Assembly (NCBI GenBank): GCA_963617205.1
Contig: CAVEOA010000005.1
Coordinates: 81,260 to 145,259, forward strand
DNA length: 64,000 nucleotides
Direction of reading: 5' to 3'
Origin: UBA11524 sp963617205
GTDB taxonomy: Bacteria > Bacillota > Clostridia > Christensenellales > Aristaeellaceae
Below, piece by piece: positions 43,204-51,525 of this stretch. The notes beneath the pieces are model-generated. The model made no database searches. It was not told the DNA's origin and saw nothing but the letters and a program-made list of their open reading frames with translations. Numbering within the stretch: the stretch's first letter is position 1; each line of letters opens with the position of its first letter. Both the position numbers and the translations under genes were made by a program.

Positions 43204-44030
43204 AGCAGCGACAGCACCTCCTTTGTCATTTCGTCCACCGTCATCGCGGTGCCGGACAGCGGCATACCGTCCTTGCGGAGCGCGTCCGACAGCGCCGTCA
43301 TGTGCGGCACGTCCAGATGCAGCTCACGCAGACGGTCAACCTGCGGGAAAATTTCACGAGGCGTGCCGGTGAGTACGGCGCTTCCCTGATGCATCACGAT
43401 GATGCGGTCAGCCTGCGCCGCCTCCTCCATGAAGTGGGTAATCCAGACGACGGTAATGCCCTTTTCGCGGTTCAGCCTGCGGATGGTGGACAGCACCTCC
43501 TGACGTCCGGCAGGGTCAAGCATGGCGGTCGCTTCGTCCGCGATGATGATGGCAGGCTCCATGGCGAGGATGCCGGCAATGGCGATGCGCTGCTTCTGTC
43601 CGCCGGAGAGCATGTGCGGCGCGGATTCGGCAAATTCACTCATGCCGACTGCCTTGAGGGCGCTGTCAATCCGCACAAGCATCTCATCGCGCGGCACGCC
43701 GAGGTTCTCCAGCCCGAAAGCGACATCCTCACGCACGACGGTCGCGACAAGCTGATTATCAGGGTTCTGGAAAATCATCCCTGCCTTGCGGCGGATTTCC
43801 CACAGCTTATCCTCGTCCTGCGTATCCATTCCGCAGACGGTGATGTGTCCTGACGTCGGCAGATAAAGCGCGTTCAGCAGCTTGGCAAGCGTGGATTTGC
43901 CCGAGCCGTTATGCCCGAGGACGGCAAGAAATTCGCCTTCCCGTACCTGCAGCGAAACATGGCTGAGCGCATCGGCGGACGCGTCCTCATAAGCAAAGGT
44001 AACGTCCTGAACGTCAATGCATACGTTCAT
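43179..44030 (-). CDS. ecfA1: ECF transporter ATP-binding subunit A1
   Basis: A 283-residue ABC ATPase with Walker A GHNGSGKSTLAKLL, Q-loop IFQNPDNQLVATVV, signature HMLSGGQKQRIAIAG, Walker B AIIIADEATAMLD and switch His in VWITHFMEE. FQNPDNQ is the A1 signature. It is the first gene of the operon that runs ecfA1-ecfA2-ecfT-truA-ACT/MBL-FAD oxidoreductase. GAAGGAG precedes the ATG. Confidence 0.95.
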   Translation of the reverse strand: MNVCIDVQDVTFAYEDASADALSHVSLQVREGEFLAVLGHNGSGKSTLAKLLNALYLPTSGHITVCGMDTQDEDKLWEIRRKAGMIFQNPDNQLVATVVREDVAFGLENLGVPRDEMLVRIDSALKAVGMSEFAESAPHMLSGGQKQRIAIAGILAMEPAIIIADEATAMLDPAGRQEVLSTIRRLNREKGITVVWITHFMEEAAQADRIIVMHQGSAVLTGTPREIFPQVDRLRELHLDVPHMTALSDALRKDGMPLSGTAMTVDEMTKEVLSLLCPSKSDI

Positions 44031-44236
44031 GATGATAAAACTCCTTCGGAAAATGCGTCATAAAGCATAATCATAATAATGAGACGAAAATTATTCTATC
44101 ACGAAACAGGAAAAAAGACAAGTTTGCCGCATAAAAAGCCCGCGATAAACACGTGGAAGTCCTATGCGCAAAAAGAAATCACAAGAACTAAGGAAATTCT
44201 CATCCTGAAAGCTTTTCTTTTTTGCCGGTTTTATGC

Positions 44237-44242
44237 TATAAT
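44237..44242 (+). promoter_or_regulatory. Extended -10 box before the xpaC-telA pair
   Basis: TATGCTATAAT provides a TGn-extended perfect -10; the -35 region is weak. Confidence 0.55.
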
Positions 44243-44296
44243 GACGATGGCTGTATTTTTCTAACCAGAAAATGAGCATGTAAGAAGGAGTCATGC

Positions 44297-45163
44297 ATGA
44301 GCAAATCCAAACGCAAGAACCGGGAGCAGGCGACACAAAAGGCGAAAATCATCGGCAACATCGCATTCTGGGTGTCGTTCGCGGGCATTATGTGCCTGCC
44401 GCTGCCATGGGTGTGGCGTGCTGTGTGCGGCCTCGCGGTCGGTTCCGGGTTAAAGAAGCTGATTAACATCATGGGTACGCCGCTGGAGGGGCTTCATACC
44501 GAGAACGGCGAGCGCGTGAAGGAAGAGACTGTCACGGAAGTCGGTACGCCGGAGGATGATCACGCCAAGGAGGTCGTCGCGAACGGCTTGTCGCTGCTGG
44601 AGCAGATTGGTGAGGAACGCGACGAAATCGGCGAGTACGTCATGACGCGCCGGCTGAAGGAGCTCGATGAGCTCGTCCGCAAGATGTTACAGACCGTTGT
44701 CGAGCATCCGGATGAAACGAGCCGCCTTCGCAAGTTCATCAGCTATTATCTGCCGACGACGCTCAAGCTCCTGCAGTCCTACCGAACGATGAAGGCGCGC
44801 GGCGTTTCCTACAGCGAGATGACGGCGACACGCGATCACCTGATTCAGGCGCTGGACAAAATCCTGCAGGCAGCGCAGAAGCAGCTCGATGCCATGTATA
44901 AGGACGACATGCTGGACATGAGCGCCGACATGGATGTGCTCGAGCAGATGCTCAAGCGCGACGGCTATATGGAGAGCGCGCTGGACGAGGCGCTTCGCAT
45001 GCATGCGGAAAACGCAGACGAGCCGGAGGAGACCTTTGCCACGCCGAAATCAGCAGGGACCGCCGCGACACAGCAGATGGCGCACGGCGCGCCGGTGCTC
45101 GAGGTGCCGGAGGACAGCGCAGCGTCCGACCAACGCAAGCATACACAGCAGCATATGATCTGA
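44297..45163 (+). CDS. XpaC-like protein (5-bromo-4-chloroindolyl phosphate hydrolysis family)
   Basis: A 288-residue protein of the XpaC family (PF10112). A basic N-terminus (MSKSKRKNREQATQKAKIIG) precedes a hydrophobic pair (IAFWVSFAGIMCLPLPWVW and AVCGLAVGSG), then a helical domain with LRKFISYYLPTTLKLLQSY, the family hallmark. The C-terminal 60 residues are low-complexity. XpaC and TelA are usually neighbours and here lie 37 bases apart. Their shared function, perhaps in the cell envelope, is not established. AAGGAG lies 6 bases before the ATG. Confidence 0.85.
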   Translation: MSKSKRKNREQATQKAKIIGNIAFWVSFAGIMCLPLPWVWRAVCGLAVGSGLKKLINIMGTPLEGLHTENGERVKEETVTEVGTPEDDHAKEVVANGLSLLEQIGEERDEIGEYVMTRRLKELDELVRKMLQTVVEHPDETSRLRKFISYYLPTTLKLLQSYRTMKARGVSYSEMTATRDHLIQALDKILQAAQKQLDAMYKDDMLDMSADMDVLEQMLKRDGYMESALDEALRMHAENADEPEETFATPKSAGTAATQQMAHGAPVLEVPEDSAASDQRKHTQQHMI

Positions 45164-45200
45164 TTCACGAATTAACACAATCATATAGGAGGAATGACCC

Positions 45201-46394
45201 ATGTCCGAACAGTTTCCGATGCTTTCCCTGACGCCTGAAACGCCCGATCCCGTTGCTCCCCAAGCTGCGCAGAGCATTCAGCAGACGACTTCGCCGCTGT
45301 CCGTGCCGTCCGCGCAGCCGGCAGTTGTGCCGCAGCAGAAGCAGGAGAGCGCGCCTCGCCTCGACCAGAGTCAGCTGACGCCCGCCGAAAAGCAGGCCAT
45401 CGAGATGTTCCTGACGAAACTGGATATCACCAATCCAGACCATGTGCTGCTGTTCGGTGCTGATGCGCAGAAGAAAATCAGCGACTTCTCCGAGAGCGCG
45501 CTGCAGGCTGTCAAAACGCAGGAAACCGGCGAGGTCGGTCAGATGCTGGAGAACCTCGTCGTCGAGCTGAAGGGCTTCGAGGATGACGCAAAGGAGCCCA
45601 AGGGCATCATGAAGCTCTTCCGCAGCGCAGATAACCGCATCGAGCACATGAAGGCACGTTACACGAAGGCGAACGTCAACGTGGAGAACATCGCGTCCTC
45701 GCTGGAAGGCTATCAGGCGCAGCTGCTTAAGGACGTTGCCATGTTCGACCGCCTGTATGACCAGAACACCCAGTATTTCCGCCAGCTGACGCTGTACATC
45801 ATCGCCGGCGAGGAGAAGCTTCAGCGCGTGCGCGAGGGTGAGCTGAAGGAGCTGATGGACAAGGCGGCGCAGTCCGGCGACGCCATGGACGCGCAGAACG
45901 CCAACGACCTGGCTGCTCAGTGCGACCGCTTCGAGAAGAAGCTGCATGACCTCAAGCTGACGCGTCAGGTGTCCATGCAGATGGCGCCGCAGATTCGTCT
46001 GCTGCAGAACAATGACAGCCTGCTGGTGGAACGCATTCAGTCCACGATTTCCAACACCCTGCCGCTGTGGAAGAATCAGATGGTGCTGGCGCTCGGCCTG
46101 CATCACACGCAGCAGGCGGTGAAGGCGCAGCGTGCCGTGACCGACATGACGAACGAGCTGCTCAAGAAGAATGCCGAGACGCTCAAGGTGAACACCATTG
46201 AAACGGCGAAGGAAGCGGAACGCGGCATCATTGACATCGAGACGCTTGTCCAGACGAACCAGAGCCTGATCGACACGATCAACGAGGTCATGACCATCCA
46301 GAAGGAAGGTCACACCAAGCGCATCGAGGCCGAAAAGACCCTCTACCAGATGGAAAACGACCTCAAGAAGAAGCTCCTTGAAACCAAGGTCTGA
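45201..46394 (+). CDS. TelA-family (toxic anion resistance) protein
   Basis: A 397-residue helical, coiled-coil-rich protein of the TelA/KlaA family (PF05816). A Pro/Gln-rich N-terminal tail (1-60) is followed by KISDFSESALQAVKTQETGE, EGYQAQLLKDVAMFDRLYD-like GYQAQLLKDVAMFDRLY, and RQVSMQMAPQIRLLQNND, which are characteristic. Despite the name, chromosomal TelA proteins with XpaC have no proven tellurite role. AGGAGGA precedes the ATG. Confidence 0.9.
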   Translation: MSEQFPMLSLTPETPDPVAPQAAQSIQQTTSPLSVPSAQPAVVPQQKQESAPRLDQSQLTPAEKQAIEMFLTKLDITNPDHVLLFGADAQKKISDFSESALQAVKTQETGEVGQMLENLVVELKGFEDDAKEPKGIMKLFRSADNRIEHMKARYTKANVNVENIASSLEGYQAQLLKDVAMFDRLYDQNTQYFRQLTLYIIAGEEKLQRVREGELKELMDKAAQSGDAMDAQNANDLAAQCDRFEKKLHDLKLTRQVSMQMAPQIRLLQNNDSLLVERIQSTISNTLPLWKNQMVLALGLHHTQQAVKAQRAVTDMTNELLKKNAETLKVNTIETAKEAERGIIDIETLVQTNQSLIDTINEVMTIQKEGHTKRIEAEKTLYQMENDLKKKLLETKV

Positions 46395-46408
46395 TTTTTC
46401 AGGGCTAC

Positions 46409-46443
46409 AGCCTGCGTCCGCAATGGTGCGCAGGCTTCGCCTG
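46409..46443 (+). terminator. Hairpins after telA
   Basis: AGCCTGCG pairs with CGCAGGCT (46409-46436), overlapping a CAGGC-TTC-GCCTG palindrome (46431-46443) followed by TTTT. A second identical palindrome is at 46456-46468. Confidence 0.55.
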
Positions 46444-46570
46444 TTTTCCGCTTCGCAGGCTTCGCCTGTGTTTTGGGCTTCCCCTGTTGCCTTAAAAGCC
46501 GCATAACAAAACAGGAAGCATGGAAGCGCATTGCGAGAAGGCAAAAATTCTAAAGAAGGAGGCGCTTCAG

Positions 46571-47215
46571 ATGCGCATCATCGGTCTTACCGGCGGCATT
46601 GCCTGCGGTAAATCCACCATATCCCAGACGCTTGCGCAGCTGGGCGCAGCCATCATTGACGGAGATCAGCTCTCGCGAGCGCTTACCTGCGATGGGGGCG
46701 CGGCACTGCCTGCCATTCGCGCATCCTTCGGCGACAGCGTGTTTCATCCCGATGGCTTGCTGAACCGACGCGCACTCGGACAGCTTGTCTTTTCGGATGA
46801 CGATGCACGAAGGGCGCTGGATGCGCTGATGCAGCCGCTGATTCGCCGGATGATTCTCGAGGAGATCGAGGCTGCACGCAGGGACGGCGCAAAATGCTGC
46901 GTGCTGGATATGCCGCTGCTTTATGAGGTCGGACTGGATGCCCTCTGTGACACGGTCTGGTGCGCATCGCTGCCGCACGACATGCAGCTTGAACGGCTGA
47001 TGGCGCGCGATGGGCTGACGAAGGCGGATGCGCAGGCGCGAATCAGCAGCCAGCTTGACCCGGCGGAAAAGGTGCGCCGCGCCAATGTTGTCATCCCGAC
47101 AAATGGCACCATCAGCGAGACAGCCGCGCTGATTCCGCCGCTGTACGCGGCAGAGCTTGCCAAGGAGGAGCACGATGGAAAACAATCCGCTTCCGCAGCG
47201 CCGCCGGCGGTCTGA
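46571..47215 (+). CDS. coaE: Dephospho-CoA kinase
   Basis: Last enzyme of coenzyme A synthesis. The 214-residue chain starts MRIIGLTGGIACGKSTISQT (P-loop GGIACGKS), with AAIIDGDQLSRAL, CCVLDMPLLYEVGLD and RLMARDGLTKADAQARISSQ. AAGGAGG lies 8 bases before the ATG. Its 3' end overlaps the start of the next gene by 41 bases. Confidence 0.95.
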   Translation: MRIIGLTGGIACGKSTISQTLAQLGAAIIDGDQLSRALTCDGGAALPAIRASFGDSVFHPDGLLNRRALGQLVFSDDDARRALDALMQPLIRRMILEEIEAARRDGAKCCVLDMPLLYEVGLDALCDTVWCASLPHDMQLERLMARDGLTKADAQARISSQLDPAEKVRRANVVIPTNGTISETAALIPPLYAAELAKEEHDGKQSASAAPPAV

Positions 47216-48317
47216 CATCTATCAGGCGGCGGCACAGGAAGGAGCACCGCAGACGGCGCCAATCCGGCAGGTGCAACCTGTCCAGCCGACACAACAGGCG
47301 AGGCAGATAGGTCAGGCAATGCCTGAGCAGGCGAGGCAGATAAGTCAGGCGATGCCTGAGCAGGTGCCGTATCGACAGCCGAATCCGTATCGGCAGCAAG
47401 GCTCGTACGCGCAGATACCATGGACGCAGTCTGCCTATCAGGTGCAGCAAAGAAGTCAAGTGCAGCAGCCCGTATATCGACCGATGCCGGAAAATCAGGC
47501 AAGGCAGAAAAGCTGGGAAAATCAGGGAAATCAGGCAAAGCAAGGAGACCGGGCGAAGCCCGCGAAGCAGGAAAATCGGGCGAAGCCCGCGAAGCAAGGA
47601 AATCGGGAGAAGCCTGAGTGGATGACATGGTCGATTGTCGGACTATGCGTCATGCTGCTGGCGCTGCTGGCGGCACATTACCTGATGGAGGCGTATCTGA
47701 CGACGCGCGCGCAGGAATGGGCAGACGCATATCAGGAAACATTGGCTTATTATCATGTCACGGAGTCGGCAGACGGCAGCTACGCCATCACCTATCAGGA
47801 CATCATGGAGCGCTATGCAGATGAATATAACCTTCAGCCTGCGTTTGTTGCTGCCGTTATCCGCAATGAAAGCTCCTTCCGCACGGATGCGGAATCGAGC
47901 GTCGGCGCACGCGGTCTGATGCAGCTCATGCCGGATACCGCTTCATGGATTGCCGGAAAGCTCGGCGAAAGCGGCGCGTATTCCTTCGATAACCTCTATG
48001 ATGCGGAAACCAATATCCGCTACGGTTGCTGGTATCTGAATTATCTGTCGCGCATGTTCCGAGGCGACGCGGTGCTTGTTTCCGCCGCTTATCATGCCGG
48101 ACAGACCACCGTCACCCGCTGGCTGAGCGACAGCAGCATTTCCTCTGACGGCGTGACCATTGCCGTGGAGAATCTGCCGGATGGCCCGACGAAACAATAT
48201 GCAGGGAGAGTGACGACCACTTATGGCATTTATCAGGCACTCCTTTACCCGGACGACACTGCGCAGGATGATGAGTCTGCTGTTGGCGCTGCTGGCTCTG
48301 CCCGTGCTGACCGCTGA
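47175..48317 (+). CDS. Membrane-anchored lytic transglycosylase (SLT domain) with repeat-rich N-terminus
   Basis: A 380-residue peptidoglycan-cleaving enzyme. Residues 1-150 are disordered and Gln/Pro/Arg-rich. They include an 11-residue tandem repeat (QARQIGQAMPE, QARQISQAMPE) and a 9-residue repeat (RAKPAKQEN, RAKPAKQGN). A transmembrane helix follows (SIVGLCVMLLALLAAHYLM), then the SLT domain with the catalytic Glu in AVIRNESSFRTDAESSVGA, GLMQLMPDTA and LNYLSRMF. AAGGAGGAG lies 4 bases before the ATG. The N-terminus is cytoplasmic, so its repeats may scaffold division or wall-synthesis proteins. Confidence 0.9.
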   Translation: MENNPLPQRRRRSDIYQAAAQEGAPQTAPIRQVQPVQPTQQARQIGQAMPEQARQISQAMPEQVPYRQPNPYRQQGSYAQIPWTQSAYQVQQRSQVQQPVYRPMPENQARQKSWENQGNQAKQGDRAKPAKQENRAKPAKQGNREKPEWMTWSIVGLCVMLLALLAAHYLMEAYLTTRAQEWADAYQETLAYYHVTESADGSYAITYQDIMERYADEYNLQPAFVAAVIRNESSFRTDAESSVGARGLMQLMPDTASWIAGKLGESGAYSFDNLYDAETNIRYGCWYLNYLSRMFRGDAVLVSAAYHAGQTTVTRWLSDSSISSDGVTIAVENLPDGPTKQYAGRVTTTYGIYQALLYPDDTAQDDESAVGAAGSARADR

Positions 48318-49821
48318 TGCGGCGATTGACAGCAGCTCGCTGGTGATTGGCATTCAGTCGAAAAAGACGACGGAGCTCAAGCCGTTGTTCCCGGAGGAAC
48401 GCGATCTCCTCTCCATCTACGACCTCGTCTACGACAGCCTGATTACCATCGATGACAACTATCAGCCGCAGGCAGGGCTTGCGGAAAGCTGGTCGCAGAC
48501 GGGCAACGGCCGTACATGGACGTTTACACTGCGCCAAGGGGTTTTGTTCTCCAACGGCGATGAGGTGACGGCGCAGGATGTTGTCGCAACCGCCAATTAT
48601 ATCATTGCCGCTGCGAAGGCGGAAAATGCGACAAATCTGGGCTATTATGCCAATTTGCGCTATTTTATTAAGGAAATTACCGCAACGGACCGCTATACGG
48701 TATCTGTCCGCGCAGACAGGCAGTATTATGGCGTGCTGTACGCGATGACGTTCCCTGTTTTGCCGGAGGAGTACCTCGACAGCAGCAATCCGCCGGGGTC
48801 TGGCGCGTATATGGTGTCCTCCTTTACGCCGTATTCCAACAGCATCAAGGGATCGCTGACGCTGAGCGTCAATCCGTATTACAACGGAAAGCCGCCGCAG
48901 TATTCCACGCTGTATTTTGATCTCTACGGATCGGATTCCGAGGTGGTCAACGCGTACCAGTACTCGAATGTGGATACGATTTTCTCACGCTCGCTGTCCA
49001 TCGCGCAGTACAAGTCCTCCTCCAGCACGCTTGCCATCACGTACCGCACGAATCAGCTCGAATGTCTGCTGCTGAATAACTACGTCAGCTCCATGACCTC
49101 CAACATGCGTCAGGCCATCCGTGCGTGCATCGACATCGACAGCATTGCTTCGTCTGTGTACATGAACATGGTTGACAGGACAGATACGCCGTTCGTGCAG
49201 GGAACATGGATGTACAACAGCAACCTGACGGATTATTTTCAGGTTGACCTGAACAAGGCGCGGCAGCTGCTCGAGGCGGATGGCTGGGCGGATACGGACG
49301 GCAGCGGCTATGTCGATAAGCCCAATAAGGACAACGAGGCGACCGACCTGACATACACGATTCTCGTTTACGAGGAGCCGGACAACAGCGTGCGCGTCGA
49401 GGCGGCGAACATGATTGCGGATATGCTGGAGAAAATCGGCATCAACGCAACGGTCACGACAGTAACCTTCGACACGATGAAATCGCGCCTGAAGGCAGGC
49501 AACTACCAGATTGCGCTGGTTTCCTACGCAATGGACGTGTGTCCTGACGCGGGCTTCATGCTGATGAGAGGCAACACGGGCAATTATACGACCTACCGCT
49601 CGGACACGATGGACAGCCTCTGCAAGAGCCTCCGCACGCAGGTGACGCAGGAGGATTATCAGTCCGTGCTGTATCAGATTCAGGAGCAGTTCGCGATTGA
49701 CTGCCCGTTCATCTGCCTGTACTACCGCGGCGGCACGGTGCTGACCCGGTACATGTACACCACAACGCGCGATGTCCGGGAAGGGCACCTGCTTGACGGC
49801 ATCGAATCGTACTTTGATTAA
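48223..49821 (+). CDS. Family 5 extracellular solute-binding protein (peptide type)
   Basis: A 532-residue periplasmic-binding-like protein of the oligopeptide family (SBP_bac_5): YDLVYDSLITIDDNYQPQAG, LAESWSQTGNGRTWTFTLRQ, GVLFSNGDEVTAQDVVATAN and the usual C-terminal lobe. The N-terminal signal sequence (MMSLLLALLALPVLTADAA) lacks a lipobox Cys, so it is not a classical lipoprotein. No permease or ATPase genes are adjacent. The start at 48223 overlaps the transglycosylase gene by 95 bases; an ATG at 48268 is an alternative. Confidence 0.88.
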   Translation: MAFIRHSFTRTTLRRMMSLLLALLALPVLTADAAIDSSSLVIGIQSKKTTELKPLFPEERDLLSIYDLVYDSLITIDDNYQPQAGLAESWSQTGNGRTWTFTLRQGVLFSNGDEVTAQDVVATANYIIAAAKAENATNLGYYANLRYFIKEITATDRYTVSVRADRQYYGVLYAMTFPVLPEEYLDSSNPPGSGAYMVSSFTPYSNSIKGSLTLSVNPYYNGKPPQYSTLYFDLYGSDSEVVNAYQYSNVDTIFSRSLSIAQYKSSSSTLAITYRTNQLECLLLNNYVSSMTSNMRQAIRACIDIDSIASSVYMNMVDRTDTPFVQGTWMYNSNLTDYFQVDLNKARQLLEADGWADTDGSGYVDKPNKDNEATDLTYTILVYEEPDNSVRVEAANMIADMLEKIGINATVTTVTFDTMKSRLKAGNYQIALVSYAMDVCPDAGFMLMRGNTGNYTTYRSDTMDSLCKSLRTQVTQEDYQSVLYQIQEQFAIDCPFICLYYRGGTVLTRYMYTTTRDVREGHLLDGIESYFD

Positions 49822-49839
49822 GGAGAGAAGGACGCATCC

Positions 49840-50787
49840 ATGGATTGGATTGAATTGACCGTTCATACGACCACTGCAGGGGCGGATATTGCTTCAGAAA
49901 CATTGATGGCAAACGGCGCTGCCGGCACGATGGTGGAGGATCGTGCGGATATTCCTGACCCCGACAAGCCCAACAGCTATTGGGAAATCATCGACCCGAA
50001 TCTGATTACGTCCATGCCGGAGGATGTCCTTGTTCATGCGTGGTTCAAGCCGGACAGCGCCTTTGCCGACCGGATGCAGTCGCTCCGAAGCCGCTTCGAT
50101 GAGCTCAGGCAGATGAACCTCGGCATTGACCTCGGTACGCTGGAAATCGGCACGGTCAATGTGCATGATGAGGACTGGTCGGAGGTCTGGAAGAAGTTCT
50201 ATAAGCCCTTCAAGGCAGGGCGGTCACTGGTTGTTAAGCCTACATGGGAGACATATGACCCGCAGCCCGGCGACAGGATTATCGAGATTGACCCCGGCAT
50301 GGCGTTCGGCTCCGGTACACATGAAACGACGTCGATGTGCCTTGAGCTGCTGGAGGATGCGCTGCATGGCGGTGAACGCATCATCGATGTCGGCACGGGC
50401 AGCGGCATTCTGGCAATCGGCGCGGCGATGCTCGGCGCGAAGGACGTGCTGGCGATTGATATCGACCCGGTTGCTGTACGCGTTGCCAAGGAGAACATCG
50501 AGCATAACCATTTGACCGACCGCGTCCGTGCGCTTGAGGGCAATCTGCTCGAAAGCAGCGACGGCGTCTGCGAGCTATGCGTCGCGAACATCATTGCGGA
50601 CGTTATCTGCATGTTCGCGCAGCCGCTGGTTGACCACATCGTTCCCGGCGGCCTGTTCATCTGCTCCGGCATCATCAAGGAGCGCGAGCAGGATGTCGTC
50701 AAGGCGCTGACTGCGGCAGAATACACCATCCTCGAGACGAAGCGCAAGGGTGAATGGGTTGCCATGCTCAGCCGGAGGAAAAGCTGA
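49840..50787 (+). CDS. prmA: Ribosomal protein L11 methyltransferase
   Basis: Trimethylates ribosomal protein L11. The 315-residue chain has the family start MDWIELTVHTTTAGADIASE, DPGMAFGSGTHETTSMCLEL, VGTGSGILAIGAAMLGA (SAM loop), and LCVANIIADVI. The stop overlaps the start of rsmE (TGATG), the common order prmA-rsmE-mtaB. Confidence 0.95.
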   Translation: MDWIELTVHTTTAGADIASETLMANGAAGTMVEDRADIPDPDKPNSYWEIIDPNLITSMPEDVLVHAWFKPDSAFADRMQSLRSRFDELRQMNLGIDLGTLEIGTVNVHDEDWSEVWKKFYKPFKAGRSLVVKPTWETYDPQPGDRIIEIDPGMAFGSGTHETTSMCLELLEDALHGGERIIDVGTGSGILAIGAAMLGAKDVLAIDIDPVAVRVAKENIEHNHLTDRVRALEGNLLESSDGVCELCVANIIADVICMFAQPLVDHIVPGGLFICSGIIKEREQDVVKALTAAEYTILETKRKGEWVAMLSRRKS

Positions 50788-51521
50788 TGCACCGCTTTTA
50801 TGCCGATGAGGACGCGCAGGCGGGTGAAATCGTGCGGCTGTCGGACGAGGATGCGCATCATGCCGTGCGTGTCCTCCGCATGAGGGCAGGCGAGGAGGCG
50901 GAGCTGTTCGTCAGCGGAAGGCGGTATCTCGCGGAAATGGCGGAGCTGTCCGACGGACAGGTGACGGCAAGGCTCAAGCAGGCGCTGCCGTCTACCGAGG
51001 CGAAATTGCGCATCACGCTTTATCAGGGGCTGCCTAAGGCGGACAAGATGGAGCTGATTGTCCAGAAGGCGGTGGAGCTGGGCGCGGACTGCGTTGTGCC
51101 GGTTTCGATGGAACGCTGCGTTGTGCAGCTGAATGCGAAGGACGGCGAAAAGAAGCAGGAGCGCTGGCAGAAAATCGCCCGCGAGGCATGCAAGCAGTCC
51201 GGACGCTGTCAGATGCTGACGGTGCATGTGCCGGTGAAATTCGATTCAATGCTGACGATGCTCGGAAAGCATGAGGCGGCGATTGTTCCGTGGGAGGATG
51301 CACACGGCTATTCGCTGACCGCCTTTCACCGCGAGCATCCGGACATCCGCAGCCTTGCCGTTGTCATCGGTCCCGAGGGCGGCATGAGCGCGACTGAAAT
51401 CAGCCGGATGCAGGAGGTGCGTTGCCGAAGCGTGACGCTCGGTCCGCGCATTCTCCGCACGGAGACCGCAGGGCTCTGCACCCTGAGCGCCTTATTCTGC
51501 CTTTACGGCGAATTGGAGTGA
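50787..51521 (+). CDS. rsmE: 16S rRNA m3U1498 methyltransferase
   Basis: A 244-residue SPOUT methyltransferase. MHRFYADEDAQAGEIVRLSD, DEDAHHAVRVLRMRAGE, QKAVELGADCVVPVSMERC and the SAM-binding knot VVIGPEGGMSATEI with LGPRILRTETAGL are all typical. The ATG at 50787 has GGAGG at 8 bases and overlaps the prmA stop. Confidence 0.95.
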   Translation: MHRFYADEDAQAGEIVRLSDEDAHHAVRVLRMRAGEEAELFVSGRRYLAEMAELSDGQVTARLKQALPSTEAKLRITLYQGLPKADKMELIVQKAVELGADCVVPVSMERCVVQLNAKDGEKKQERWQKIAREACKQSGRCQMLTVHVPVKFDSMLTMLGKHEAAIVPWEDAHGYSLTAFHREHPDIRSLAVVIGPEGGMSATEISRMQEVRCRSVTLGPRILRTETAGLCTLSALFCLYGELE

Positions 51522-51525
51522 AATC

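Noticed and set aside
44297..46394. xpaC-telA as a mobile tellurite-resistance island
   Set aside because: Base composition matches the surroundings and the pair is common in Firmicute chromosomes; no mobile genes are near.
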